Shown: positions 1 to 5,684 of the stretch, piece by piece
Position numbering within the stretch: the first letter of the stretch is position 1
Layout: the number at the start of each line of letters is the position of its first letter
Origin: Pseudomonadota bacterium
Lineage (GTDB): Bacteria > Pseudomonadota > Alphaproteobacteria > Rhizobiales > Devosiaceae
NCBI GenBank assembly: GCA_023415605.1
Contig: JAEZKB010000320.1
Coordinates: 1 to 6,477, forward strand
Length of the DNA stretch: 6,477 nucleotides
Reading direction: 5' to 3'
Made by a program: the position numbers and the translations under genes
Notes under the pieces: model-generated
Databases searched by the model: none
What the model was told of the DNA's origin: nothing
What the model saw: the letters and a program-made list of their open reading frames with translations, nothing else

Positions 1-222
1 GACCAGCACGATGTCCGCGAGGTCATGGAACGTCGCCTCGTTGACGATGTCGTCGATATGCGTGGCGAGCGTGATCGGCAGCGTGTTGAGATGCGAACGC
101 TCGCCGAGGCCCGAGAGCGTCGGCACGTGGACGTCATGGCCTTTGGCGCGCAGCCGCGGAGCCACGCGATCCCACGCCCAGGCACCGGCCCAGGCGCCGT
201 GTACGATGACAAAGGTCGACAT
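1..222 (-). CDS. Alpha/beta hydrolase, salicylate/methyl-esterase-like (3' part cut off by window edge)
   Basis: Only the first 74 residues are inside the window; the reading frame is open through base 1. The N-terminus reads MSTFVIVHGAWAGAWAWDRV, with the strand-turn HGAW that supplies the oxyanion hole in the EstC / plant methylesterase (MES)-like branch of the alpha/beta hydrolase fold. Residues 38-46 (TLSGLGERSHL region) match the characteristic T-L-x-G-L-G-E-R-S-H block of the same branch. The window ends at DIVLV, the strand that normally leads straight into the GHSxGG nucleophile elbow, so the catalytic serine, acid and histidine are not visible. The start is supported by GGAGGA four bases upstream of the ATG. 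It lies 45 bases downstream of the DUF1737 gene on the same strand, so the two may be cotranscribed. The substrate cannot be told; many relatives are annotated only as alpha/beta hydrolase. Confidence 0.88.
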   Translation of the reverse strand, partial: MSTFVIVHGAWAGAWAWDRVAPRLRAKGHDVHVPTLSGLGERSHLNTLPITLATHIDDIVNEATFHDLADIVLV

Positions 223-267
223 GCCGTCCTCCGGTGGATGCGGGTCGCACCCTGGCGAAACAACGGG

Positions 268-474
268 CTAGAAGTCGACCAGTTTCTTGTCCGGATCGTA
301 GGGTTGGTCGGCCGCCACGCGGGTGACCGCCTGGCCGCAGCGCATTTTCTTGCTGACGGCGTCGAAGGCGTAGGTGGGCGAGCCGTGCAGGGACCAGCCC
401 TCGCTCAACGCCTTGGTGACCTTGTGGCAAAAGCTGGAGTCGTCCTCTCCGCTAAAAAAGCGATAAATCAGCAT
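268..474 (-). CDS. Small DUF1737 family protein
   Basis: A 68-residue protein starting MLIYRFFSGEDDSSFCHKVT. The pattern YRFxxGxDDSxFCHxVTxAL, then GWxLxGSPTYxFD and MRCGQAV, is that of the DUF1737 family (PF08410 as I remember it), a short domain of unknown function common in proteobacteria. The two cysteines at residues 16 and 46 lie in these conserved blocks. There is no signal peptide or membrane segment, so it is probably cytosolic. An in-frame ATG ten codons upstream (base 504) exists, but the start at 474 fits the family N-terminus and has GAGGGA just upstream, so I prefer it. It precedes the hydrolase gene by 45 bases on the same strand and diverges from the carbonic anhydrase gene. 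The function is unknown. Confidence 0.85.
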   Translation of the reverse strand: MLIYRFFSGEDDSSFCHKVTKALSEGWSLHGSPTYAFDAVSKKMRCGQAVTRVAADQPYDPDKKLVDF

Positions 475-545
475 GCTTCCCTCAATAGCTGCCCTGCAAT
501 CCACGGCAGTTGTAATTTGATCTGCTTACCGCTAATCGGTTCGGC
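475..545. promoter_or_regulatory. Divergent intergenic region between the DUF1737 and carbonic anhydrase genes
   Basis: This 71-base gap must carry the start signals of both divergent genes unless they lie inside the genes. It is less GC-rich than its flanks. A weak plus-strand match is TTGTAA at 510-515 and GCTAAT at 531-536, with a short 15-base spacer. That spacing is poor, and no purine-rich ribosome binding site precedes the carbonic anhydrase ATG at 546. I infer a promoter region from the arrangement, not from a clear motif. Confidence 0.3.
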
Positions 546-1172
546 ATGCATCGGTTTCCAGCAGCTTTGTTGGACGGCTACAGGTCGTTCATGGACGAAC
601 GGTACGAGCAGCAGCGGTATCGCGCGCTCGCCGAAGGGCAGACTCCTGAAACGATGATCATCGCCTGCTGCGACAGCCGCGCGGCCCCCGAGACCATCTT
701 CAATGCCGGCCCGGGTGAGTTGTTCGTGCTGCGCAACGTCGCCAACCTGGTGCCCACCTTCCAGCCGGATGGCGGCCAGCACGGCACCTCGGCCGCCATC
801 GAATTCGCGGTCAACGGGCTGGGCGTCAAGAACATCGTCATCATGGGCCACGGCCGCTGCGGCGGCATTCGCGCCGCGCTGGATCCCGCCGGTGCGCCGC
901 TCGCCCAGGGCGATTTCATCGGCAAGTGGATGAGCATGCTGGCGCCGGTGGCTGATGAGGTCTCGGCCTATTCGATCCTCACCAACAAGGAACGCCAGAC
1001 CATGCTGGAGCGGCTCTCGATCCGCAACTCCATCAGCAACCTGCGCACCTTCCCCTATGTCCGGCAGCTCGAGGCCGAGGGCAAGCTGGCGGTGCACGGC
1101 GCCTGGTTCGACATCTCCACCGGCGAACTCTGGGTGATGAACGGCGACGGCGACTTCGAACGGCCGGAGTGA
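546..1172 (+). CDS. Beta-class carbonic anhydrase
   Basis: A 208-residue, complete beta-type carbonic anhydrase, which interconverts CO2 and bicarbonate using one zinc per subunit. The zinc-site motif CCDSR is at residues 41-45, so Cys41 is the expected first ligand and Asp43/Arg45 form the catalytic dyad; the second motif GHGRCGG at 101-107 gives His102 and Cys105. The block GPGELFVLRNVANLVP (55-70) and HGTSAAIEFAVNGLGVKNIVIMGH (79-102) are also typical of the family. No signal peptide is seen, so it should be cytosolic, supplying bicarbonate to carboxylases or handling respiratory CO2. The N-terminus MHRFPAALLDGYRSFM matches the usual xxFPxxLLxGYRxFM beginning and supports this ATG, although no good ribosome binding site is visible. 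It is convergent with the GNAT gene downstream. All expected active-site residues are present. Confidence 0.97.
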   Translation: MHRFPAALLDGYRSFMDERYEQQRYRALAEGQTPETMIIACCDSRAAPETIFNAGPGELFVLRNVANLVPTFQPDGGQHGTSAAIEFAVNGLGVKNIVIMGHGRCGGIRAALDPAGAPLAQGDFIGKWMSMLAPVADEVSAYSILTNKERQTMLERLSIRNSISNLRTFPYVRQLEAEGKLAVHGAWFDISTGELWVMNGDGDFERPE

Positions 1173-1216
1173 GTTCCCGGACCACCTAGTCAGGGCGGTA
1201 GAACCCAACCTCGATG

Positions 1217-1235
1217 TCCCGGGTCAAGCCCGGGA
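1217..1235. repeat. Short palindrome TCCCGGG-TCAAG-CCCGGGA
   Basis: A perfect 7-base inverted repeat (1217-1223 and 1229-1235) around a 5-base loop TCAAG. It is followed by ATGACA, so the element reads as the reverse complement of TGTCAT-CCCGGG-CTTGA-CCCGGGA, a very common intergenic repeat type in Hyphomicrobiales genomes (from memory, not searched). It lies in the 83-base gap between two convergent genes, carbonic anhydrase and GNAT. It could fold in transcripts from either side and weaken read-through, but no T-run follows on either strand, so it is not a canonical intrinsic terminator. Confidence 0.75.
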
Positions 1236-1255
1236 TGACAGCTGGTGGGTGTGGC

Positions 1256-1696
1256 TCATCCCCGCTCCCACCGGTAGCGGATGTCCGGGGCCTTCTGTTC
1301 GTTGCGCGAACCGTCGGTGCTCTCCACGGCGACGAAACCATGTTTCTCGTAAAAGGCGCGGCCGGCCTGGTTATCGCGGAAGCACCAGAGTTCGAGGCTA
1401 TCGTTACGACCCTTGGAAATGCCCATCAGCACCGAGCCGATGCCGGACCGCAGCTGGCCCGGGTCCATGTAGAAATGCTCGATCCAGCCTGGCGTCTCGG
1501 CCACGAAGCCAACGATGACGCCGTCGCGCAGCGCTACCGTCACCATCTGCTCCGCCATCACCACATCGCGGATAAAGGCGAGATCCTCTTCCACGGTGTG
1601 CAGCTCTGGGAGGAACGTCAGCACCCGGCGTGAGGCGGCGAACAGCCGGCCGATGGCGTCGGCATCATCAGGTTGGGCGGGTCGGATACTGATCAT
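1256..1696 (-). CDS. GNAT family N-acetyltransferase
   Basis: A 146-residue single-domain acetyltransferase that would transfer acetyl from acetyl-CoA to an amine on an unknown small molecule or protein. It begins MISIRPAQPDDADAIGRLFA, the usual beta1-alpha1 opening of GNAT proteins. The acetyl-CoA pyrophosphate loop is at residues 79-90 (PGQLRSGIGSVL); Leu82 stands where Gln or Arg is usual in Q/RxxGxG/A. The C-terminal block LWCFRDNQAGRAFYEKHGF (103-121) is the standard motif B, and the TDGSRNEQKAPDIRYRW end is typical of one GNAT subgroup. The start is clear: ATG preceded by GGAGGA with a 4-base spacer, and overlapping the stop of the exporter gene as ATGA. This implies cotranscription and coupled translation. 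The long open frame that continues upstream in the same frame is antiparallel shadow within the exporter gene. Confidence 0.95.
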   Translation of the reverse strand: MISIRPAQPDDADAIGRLFAASRRVLTFLPELHTVEEDLAFIRDVVMAEQMVTVALRDGVIVGFVAETPGWIEHFYMDPGQLRSGIGSVLMGISKGRNDSLELWCFRDNQAGRAFYEKHGFVAVESTDGSRNEQKAPDIRYRWERG

Positions 1697-2568
1697 GCGG
1701 TCCTCCGCGCCAGCAACCGTGGTCCGAGAACCGTCGTCGCCAGTCCGGCAAAGACCAGCAGGCTGCCGGCGACCTCGACGCCGGTGATGGTCTCGCCCAA
1801 GAGCAGCGCGGCGCTGAGAATCCCGGCCACCGGAATGCAGAGGGCGAACGGCGCCACCTGGCTGGCCGGATAGAGGCTGAGCAAGCGGGCCCACATCGAA
1901 AAGCCGAAGAGGGTCGCCGCATAGGACATGAAGGCGACCGAGCCGATGCCGCGCCAACTGAACTGCGAAAGCGACGCGACGATCGCGTCGGGCCCGTCGA
2001 TCAGTAGCGATAGTCCCATCAGCGGCAGCGGCGGCACCAGCGACGACCACACGACCAACCCGAGCATATCGACCTTGCCGGCCTTCTTGCTGGTGGTGTT
2101 GGCGAAGCCCCAGAACAAGGCCGCGAGGATCGTGAGCAGCAATGGCAGCAGGGCGGCACCATCGAGCCGTTCCAGGGCGATGACGCCGATACCGGCAAAG
2201 GCAATGATGGCCCCGACGATCTGTGGCAGGTTTGGCCGCTCGCCGAAAACCAGGAAGGCCAGGAGCACGGTGAAGAACACCTGCAGCTGTACCACCAGCG
2301 AACTCAGCCCCGCCGGCATGCCCAGTTTGATGGCTATGAACAGCACCCCGAACTGCCCGACACCCACGAAGGCGCCATAGGCGACGAGCAGCCGCCAATC
2401 CATGGCGGGACGCTTGACCAGAAACACGGCCGGTATCGCCGCAAAGGTGTACCGCAATGCCGTCAGCAGCAAGGGCGGCACCTCTTCGAGGCCGTAATGG
2501 ATGGCCACGAAGCTCACCCCCAGCACCAGGGCGATCAGCAGCGCGAGGAGGATGTGGCGTGGGGACAT
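1693..2568 (-). CDS. eamA: EamA-type drug/metabolite transporter (YdeD-like exporter)
   Basis: A 291-residue inner-membrane protein made of two EamA repeats, with about ten hydrophobic helices (roughly 5-25, 33-51, 61-81, 90-108, 116-133, 139-156, 166-187, 205-225, 236-257, 265-283). The first repeat carries GMPAGLSSLVVQLQVFFT (83-100) and FGER (108-111), the second PVAGILSAALLLGET (246-260). These closely resemble E. coli EamA/YdeD, an exporter of cysteine and O-acetylserine, and the length also agrees (about 299 in E. coli). The substrate here is inferred from resemblance only and could be another amino acid or metabolite. The ATG at 2568 has only a distant GGGAG upstream, a weak site. The stop overlaps the GNAT start by four bases. 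Upstream is a gap with a large inverted repeat, so a promoter should lie between it and asd unless asd transcripts read through. Confidence 0.93.
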   Translation of the reverse strand: MSPRHILLALLIALVLGVSFVAIHYGLEEVPPLLLTALRYTFAAIPAVFLVKRPAMDWRLLVAYGAFVGVGQFGVLFIAIKLGMPAGLSSLVVQLQVFFTVLLAFLVFGERPNLPQIVGAIIAFAGIGVIALERLDGAALLPLLLTILAALFWGFANTTSKKAGKVDMLGLVVWSSLVPPLPLMGLSLLIDGPDAIVASLSQFSWRGIGSVAFMSYAATLFGFSMWARLLSLYPASQVAPFALCIPVAGILSAALLLGETITGVEVAGSLLVFAGLATTVLGPRLLARRTA

Positions 2569-2600
2569 TCGTGTGGGCTCCCGGTCCCTCAGTCCTTTCG

Positions 2601-2714
2601 CCCCTCAGGGGAGAAGGTGGCGCGCAGCACCGAATGAGGAGTGAGGCGGCCAAGCGAGCGTGATCTGTGCCGCCTCACCTCTCACCCTGCCCTCTCCCCT
2701 GAGGGGAGAGGGCA
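2601..2714. repeat. Compound intergenic inverted repeat (REP/BIME-like)
   Basis: Three nested elements are visible. (1) An outer inverted repeat with 14-base identical arms at 2601-2614 and 2693-2706 (arm CCCCTCAGGGGAGA and its complement). (2) An inner perfect 10-base repeat at 2641-2650 (GTGAGGCGGC) and 2669-2678, which extends outward as imperfect pairing including TGAG/CTCA. (3) A self-contained palindrome at 2688-2714 with 13-base perfect arms around one central base at 2701. The region lies in the 177-base gap between asd and the EamA gene, both minus strand, and begins about 30 bases beyond the asd stop. The sequence type (TCTCCCC-GGGGAGA with a second GC-rich palindrome) is typical of dispersed intergenic repeats in Hyphomicrobiales. 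No T-run follows on the minus strand, so it is not a standard terminator, though the fold could protect the asd 3' end. Confidence 0.8.
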
Positions 2715-2745
2715 CGCTTAGCCTGTAGGCGGAGGCAAAGCAGCC

Positions 2746-3783
2746 TCAGGCCGCCTGCTTCACCAGATTGCGGGCAACCAGGGTTTCGAGGATCTGCACG
2801 GTGTTGAGCGCGGCGCCCTTGCGCAAATTGTCGGAGACGACCCAGATGTTGAGGCCGTTCTCGATGGTGACGTCCTCGCGGATGCGGCTCACATAGGTGT
2901 CGTACTCGCCCGCGGCTTCGACCGGGGTCGCGTAGCCACCCGCTTCGCGCTTGTCGATCACCGAGACGCCATCGGCCTCGCGCAGGATGTCGCGCGCCTC
3001 GTCCGGGGTGATCGGCTTTTCGAATTCGAGGTTGATGGCTTCCGAGTGGCCCACGAACACCGGCACGCGCACGCAGGTGGCGGTGACCTTGATCTTGGGA
3101 TCGAGGATCTTCTTGGTCTCGACCACCATCTTCCACTCTTCCTTAGTGTAGCCGTCCTCCATGAAGACGTCGATGTGCGGAATGACGTTGAAGGCGATCT
3201 GCTTGGTGAACTTGCGCGGGGTCGGCTTGTCGTTGACGAAGATGCCCTTGGTCTGGGTCCAGAGCTCGTCCACCGCTTCCTTGCCGGCGCCGGATACCGA
3301 CTGGTAGGTGGAGACCACGACGCGCTTGATGGTGGCGAAATCGTGCAGCGGCTTGAGCGCCACCACCATCTGCGCGGTGGAGCAGTTCGGGTTGGCGATG
3401 ATGTTCTTGCGGTCGTTGCGGGCCATGTACTCGTCGAGCACATGCGCATTCACTTCCGGCACGATCAGCGGCACGTCGGCGTGATAGCGCCAGAAGCTCG
3501 AATTATCGACCACGATGCAGCCGGTGGCGCCGATCTTCTCGCCATATTCCTTGGCGATCGACGAGCCTGCCGACATCAAGGCGAAATCGACGCCCTTGAA
3601 GTCGAAGTGTTCGAGGTTCTGCACCTTGAGGCGCTTGTCCCCGTAGCTGATTTCCTGGCCCTGCGAGCGCGCCGAAGCGAGCGCGATCACCTCGCTCGCC
3701 GGAAACTTGCGTTCGGCGAGGATATTGAGCATTTCGCGGCCCACATTGCCCGTGGCTCCGACGACGGCGACCCGATAACCCAT
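2746..3783 (-). CDS. asd: Aspartate-semialdehyde dehydrogenase
   Basis: A complete 345-residue enzyme that reduces L-aspartyl-4-phosphate to L-aspartate-4-semialdehyde with NADPH, the branch-point step to lysine/diaminopimelate, threonine and methionine. The N-terminal nucleotide-binding loop GATGNVG is at residues 9-15. NSSFWRYH (94-101) holds Arg99, expected to bind the phosphate. The catalytic cysteine is Cys134 in NPNCSTAQ (131-138), with Gln161 in TYQSVSGAGKEAV and His246 in GHSEAIN as the acid/base residue; Arg239 (CVRVPV) should bind substrate. The length and the order of motifs match the common bacterial type also found in streptococci, and nothing is missing. The ATG is preceded by AAGGGA with an 8-base spacer. 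It is divergent from the BaiN-family gene across 274 bases and is followed by the compound inverted repeat. It is expected to be essential because diaminopimelate for the cell wall depends on it. Confidence 0.98.
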   Translation of the reverse strand: MGYRVAVVGATGNVGREMLNILAERKFPASEVIALASARSQGQEISYGDKRLKVQNLEHFDFKGVDFALMSAGSSIAKEYGEKIGATGCIVVDNSSFWRYHADVPLIVPEVNAHVLDEYMARNDRKNIIANPNCSTAQMVVALKPLHDFATIKRVVVSTYQSVSGAGKEAVDELWTQTKGIFVNDKPTPRKFTKQIAFNVIPHIDVFMEDGYTKEEWKMVVETKKILDPKIKVTATCVRVPVFVGHSEAINLEFEKPITPDEARDILREADGVSVIDKREAGGYATPVEAAGEYDTYVSRIREDVTIENGLNIWVVSDNLRKGAALNTVQILETLVARNLVKQAA

Positions 3784-4057
3784 TTTGTCAGTCCCTTTAC
3801 CCGTTCCCCCGCGCGGGAACCTGAGCCCGCGGCACGTAGTGTCCGGCCTCTCCCCGGCGGGAGATGCCCGGGGATCGGCTCAGCGGGTTTTTTTGGTGGT
3901 TTTGGCCACGAGCACGTCCGCCCGGGTCATCCGGGTTGGAACCGATCGGCTGTTTTCGGCACTGCGGAACACAGCGAAAAGCCTGTCGCTCGAAGCAATC
4001 GCGGCGTTTCTACGCGAGATTGGCAAAGAGTCAATGAACTCTATAAGAGACGCCACC
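3784..4057. other. Divergent intergenic region between asd and the BaiN-family gene
   Basis: I find no convincing gene in these 274 bases. They hold two small hairpin-forming repeats: GTTCCC/GGGAAC at 3803-3808 and 3815-3820, and TCCCCGG/CCGGGGA at 3851-3857 and 3868-3874. A run of seven T follows at 3888-3894 on the plus strand. A third, weaker one is CCCGG-GTCAT-CCGGG at 3921-3935. From about 3940 the base composition becomes less GC-rich, as expected near a promoter, and the likely promoter of the rightward gene is at 4020-4047. The asd promoter should also be here on the minus strand, but no clear hexamer pair is visible. Open frames exist on both strands (for example minus 3880-4059) but look non-coding. 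Confidence 0.6.
4020..4047 (+). promoter_or_regulatory. Candidate sigma-70-type promoter of the BaiN-family gene
   Basis: TTGGCA (4020-4025, one mismatch to TTGACA) and TATAAG (4042-4047, one mismatch to TATAAT) are separated by 16 bases. The spacer and hexamer edges also contain a small dyad, AGAGT at 4027-4031 and ACTCT at 4038-4042, which might bind a regulator but may be chance. A start of transcription about seven bases after the -10 would fall at 4054-4058, at or just before the ATG at 4058. Confidence 0.4.
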
Positions 4058-5248
4058 ATGCGGACCTTCGATGTCATAGTTCTGGGCGCCGGTGCAGCCG
4101 GCATGATGGCGGCCATCGAGGCCGGCAAGCGCGGGCGCTCGGTGCTGGTGGTCGACCATGCGCGGGCGCCGGGCGAGAAGATCCGCATCTCGGGCGGCGG
4201 GCGCTGCAACTTCACCAATATCAACGCCACCGTAGCAGCGGGACGCGACCGCTTCATCTCGCAGAACCCGCGCTTTGCGCTTTCGGCGCTGGCCCGCTAC
4301 ACGCCCGAACACTTCATCGCACTGGTCAAACAGTACGGCATCGCCTTCCACGAAAAGACCCTCGGCCAGCTCTTCTGCGACGGCTCGAGCCAGCAGATCA
4401 TCAACCTGCTGACCGCCGAGATGGGCAAGGCAGGTGTGAAGCTGGAACTCGGCGACGCGGTCGAGGCCGTCGACAAGGCCGAAACCGGTTTTGTCGTCAC
4501 GCTCTCGACCGGGAAAGTAACCGCTGCGTCGGTTATCGTCGCCATGGGCGGCAAGTCGATCCCGAAGATGGGTGCCACCGCCAAGGGCTACCAGCTCGCC
4601 AGCCAGTTCGGCCTGCGCGTCACCGAGACCCGGCCGGCACTGGTGCCGCTCACCTATGAGCCCGGCATTATGGAGCGGATCGCACCGCTCTCGGGCGTTT
4701 CCGCCGAGGTGATCGCCACCGCCAACAAGAAGAGTTTCCGCGAGGCCCTGCTCTTCACCCATCGCGGCCTCTCCGGCCCGGCCATTCTGCAGATTTCGAG
4801 CTATTGGCGCGAGGGCGACCCGATCAGCATCAACCTTCTGCCCGACCTCGACCTCACGGCGGTGCTGGCCTGGGCCCGCAACGAGACGCCGAAATCGCGG
4901 CTGCAGACGGTGCTGGCCGAATTGATGCCCAAGCGGCTGGCCCAGACCATGGCCGAGGAGATCGGCATCCCCAACATGATCGGCGATTTCTCCGACAAGA
5001 AGATCGCCGCCGTGGTCGACGCCATCCAGCGCTGGACCACCAAGCCCACGGGCTCGGAAGGCTACCGGACGGCGGAAGTGACGCTCGGCGGGGTGGATAC
5101 GCGAGACCTGGATTCCACCACCATGGAAGCGCGCGCCATCCCCGGCCTCTACTTCATTGGCGAAGTGGTCGACGTCACCGGCTGGCTCGGCGGCTACAAC
5201 TTCCAATGGGCCTGGGCCTCGGGCTGGGCGGCGGGTCAGGCGGCGTAG
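4058..5248 (+). CDS. BaiN/HI0933 (YhiN) family NAD(P)/FAD-dependent oxidoreductase
   Basis: A 396-residue flavoprotein of the HI0933/YhiN group (also annotated as aminoacetone oxidase family or BaiN/RdsA family). The FAD-binding loop GAGAAG is at residues 10-15, followed by GEKIRISGGGRCNFTN (39-54), the hallmark of the group. Further signatures are PLTY (197-200), LFTHRGLSGPAIL (232-244) and the C-terminal FAD-contact block from GLYFIGE at 363 to WAWASG at 389, including DVTGWLGGYN. No signal peptide is seen; it should be cytosolic. The real reaction is poorly known for most members; one gut relative (BaiN) acts in bile-acid dehydroxylation, which is not evidence for that role here. The frame is open back to 3785, but residue similarity begins at MRTFDVIVLGAG, so I place the start at 4058, with a weak AAGAGA seven bases upstream. 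An alternative ATG is at 4034. The 3' end overlaps the convergent DUF6644 gene by 13 bases. Confidence 0.93.
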   Translation: MRTFDVIVLGAGAAGMMAAIEAGKRGRSVLVVDHARAPGEKIRISGGGRCNFTNINATVAAGRDRFISQNPRFALSALARYTPEHFIALVKQYGIAFHEKTLGQLFCDGSSQQIINLLTAEMGKAGVKLELGDAVEAVDKAETGFVVTLSTGKVTAASVIVAMGGKSIPKMGATAKGYQLASQFGLRVTETRPALVPLTYEPGIMERIAPLSGVSAEVIATANKKSFREALLFTHRGLSGPAILQISSYWREGDPISINLLPDLDLTAVLAWARNETPKSRLQTVLAELMPKRLAQTMAEEIGIPNMIGDFSDKKIAAVVDAIQRWTTKPTGSEGYRTAEVTLGGVDTRDLDSTTMEARAIPGLYFIGEVVDVTGWLGGYNFQWAWASGWAAGQAA

Positions 5249-5682
5249 ACGAAGCCGAGGAAACGGCCGGCGAACAGCACGCCCAGCCACAGGAGCAGCG
5301 ACACGCCGCCGAACACGGCCTTCGCCCGATCCAGCAAGAGCAGCGCCGCGAGGTTGATGCCGGCAGCGGCGATGAGGCCCATCTTCGCCCAGAACAGCGG
5401 CAGCGCCACATAGTCCGACGCCCGCACGGAAAACAGCGTCAGTCCGGTCAGCACCGCTAGCGCGAAGCCGGCGAGCGTCACCCGCCGCAGCAGGTCGACG
5501 AAAGGCTCCGCCGGCAGCGATCGAAAAACGCCGGCAAGCCGCAGGTCCATCAGCAGCACGCCGGTCAGCAGCACGCCGATGCCAAGCACATGCAGGGCGC
5601 TGACGACCGGATAGACATAGAAGGAACCGCGCAGCGCCCGCACCGCGTCCCACTGCTCAATCGCGGCAGCGACTGCCTCCAC
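5236..5682 (-). CDS. DUF6644 family four-helix membrane protein
   Basis: A 148-residue inner-membrane protein with about four hydrophobic helices (roughly residues 22-45, 66-86, 98-117 and 122-145). The run YPVVSALHVLGIGVLL (24-39), MDLRLAG (45-51), LTGLTLFSVRASDY (78-91) and FWAKMGL (97-103) fits what I remember of the DUF6644 family, with a conserved His31 inside the first helix and a conserved Asp-Leu-Arg at its cytoplasmic or periplasmic end. The function is unknown. The start is GTG at 5682, just two bases after the TGA of the DUF6152 gene, with no good ribosome binding site, so translation is probably coupled to that gene. The 3' end runs 13 bases into the end of the convergent BaiN-family gene. 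The family name is from memory; the membrane topology is read from the sequence. Confidence 0.85.
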   Translation of the reverse strand: MEAVAAAIEQWDAVRALRGSFYVYPVVSALHVLGIGVLLTGVLLMDLRLAGVFRSLPAEPFVDLLRRVTLAGFALAVLTGLTLFSVRASDYVALPLFWAKMGLIAAAGINLAALLLLDRAKAVFGGVSLLLWLGVLFAGRFLGFVYAA

Positions 5683-5684
5683 CG

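Noticed and set aside
25..657. Plus-strand open frame of 210 codons over the left-hand pair
   Set aside because: Antisense to the hydrolase and DUF1737 genes, and it overlaps the start of carbonic anhydrase in another frame.
468..1208. Minus-strand open frame of 246 codons opposite carbonic anhydrase
   Set aside because: The opposite strand encodes an intact carbonic anhydrase with all zinc ligands; this frame is its shadow.
1697..2653. Upstream extension of the GNAT frame through the exporter gene, suggesting a 465-residue fusion
   Set aside because: The exporter is encoded in another frame of the same strand with ten helices and family motifs; the GNAT gene has its own good ribosome binding site and ATG at 1696.
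2688..2714. Rho-independent terminator for asd
   Set aside because: The 13-base stem is strong, but no T-run follows on the minus strand and the same motif is a known type of dispersed repeat; I keep it as a repeat.
3851..3894. Plus-strand intrinsic terminator (hairpin plus T7)
   Set aside because: Thirteen bases separate hairpin and T-run, and no plus-strand gene ends upstream for it to terminate.
3785..4057. A 91-residue N-terminal extension of the BaiN-family protein
   Set aside because: The frame is open but the family begins at the FAD-binding strand just after 4058; the extension has no domain features and covers the promoter and hairpins.
3880..4059. Possible 59-codon minus-strand gene ending in a Lys/Thr-rich tail (AKTTKKTR)
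   Set aside because: Its start would sit within the BaiN start region and it overlaps the likely promoter. Half of its codons (ATA, CTT, AGA, TTG) are unlike the neighbours, and I recognise no family.
3046..4659. Plus-strand open frame of 537 codons spanning asd and the start of the BaiN-family gene
   Set aside because: It is antisense to asd and out of frame with the flavoprotein; its composition (many His, Arg, Gly, Asp) is typical of shadow frames in GC-rich DNA and shows no family motif.
4031..5653. Minus-strand open frame of 540 codons opposite the BaiN-family gene
   Set aside because: Antisense shadow: it covers two genes supported by clear motifs and has no recognisable domain.
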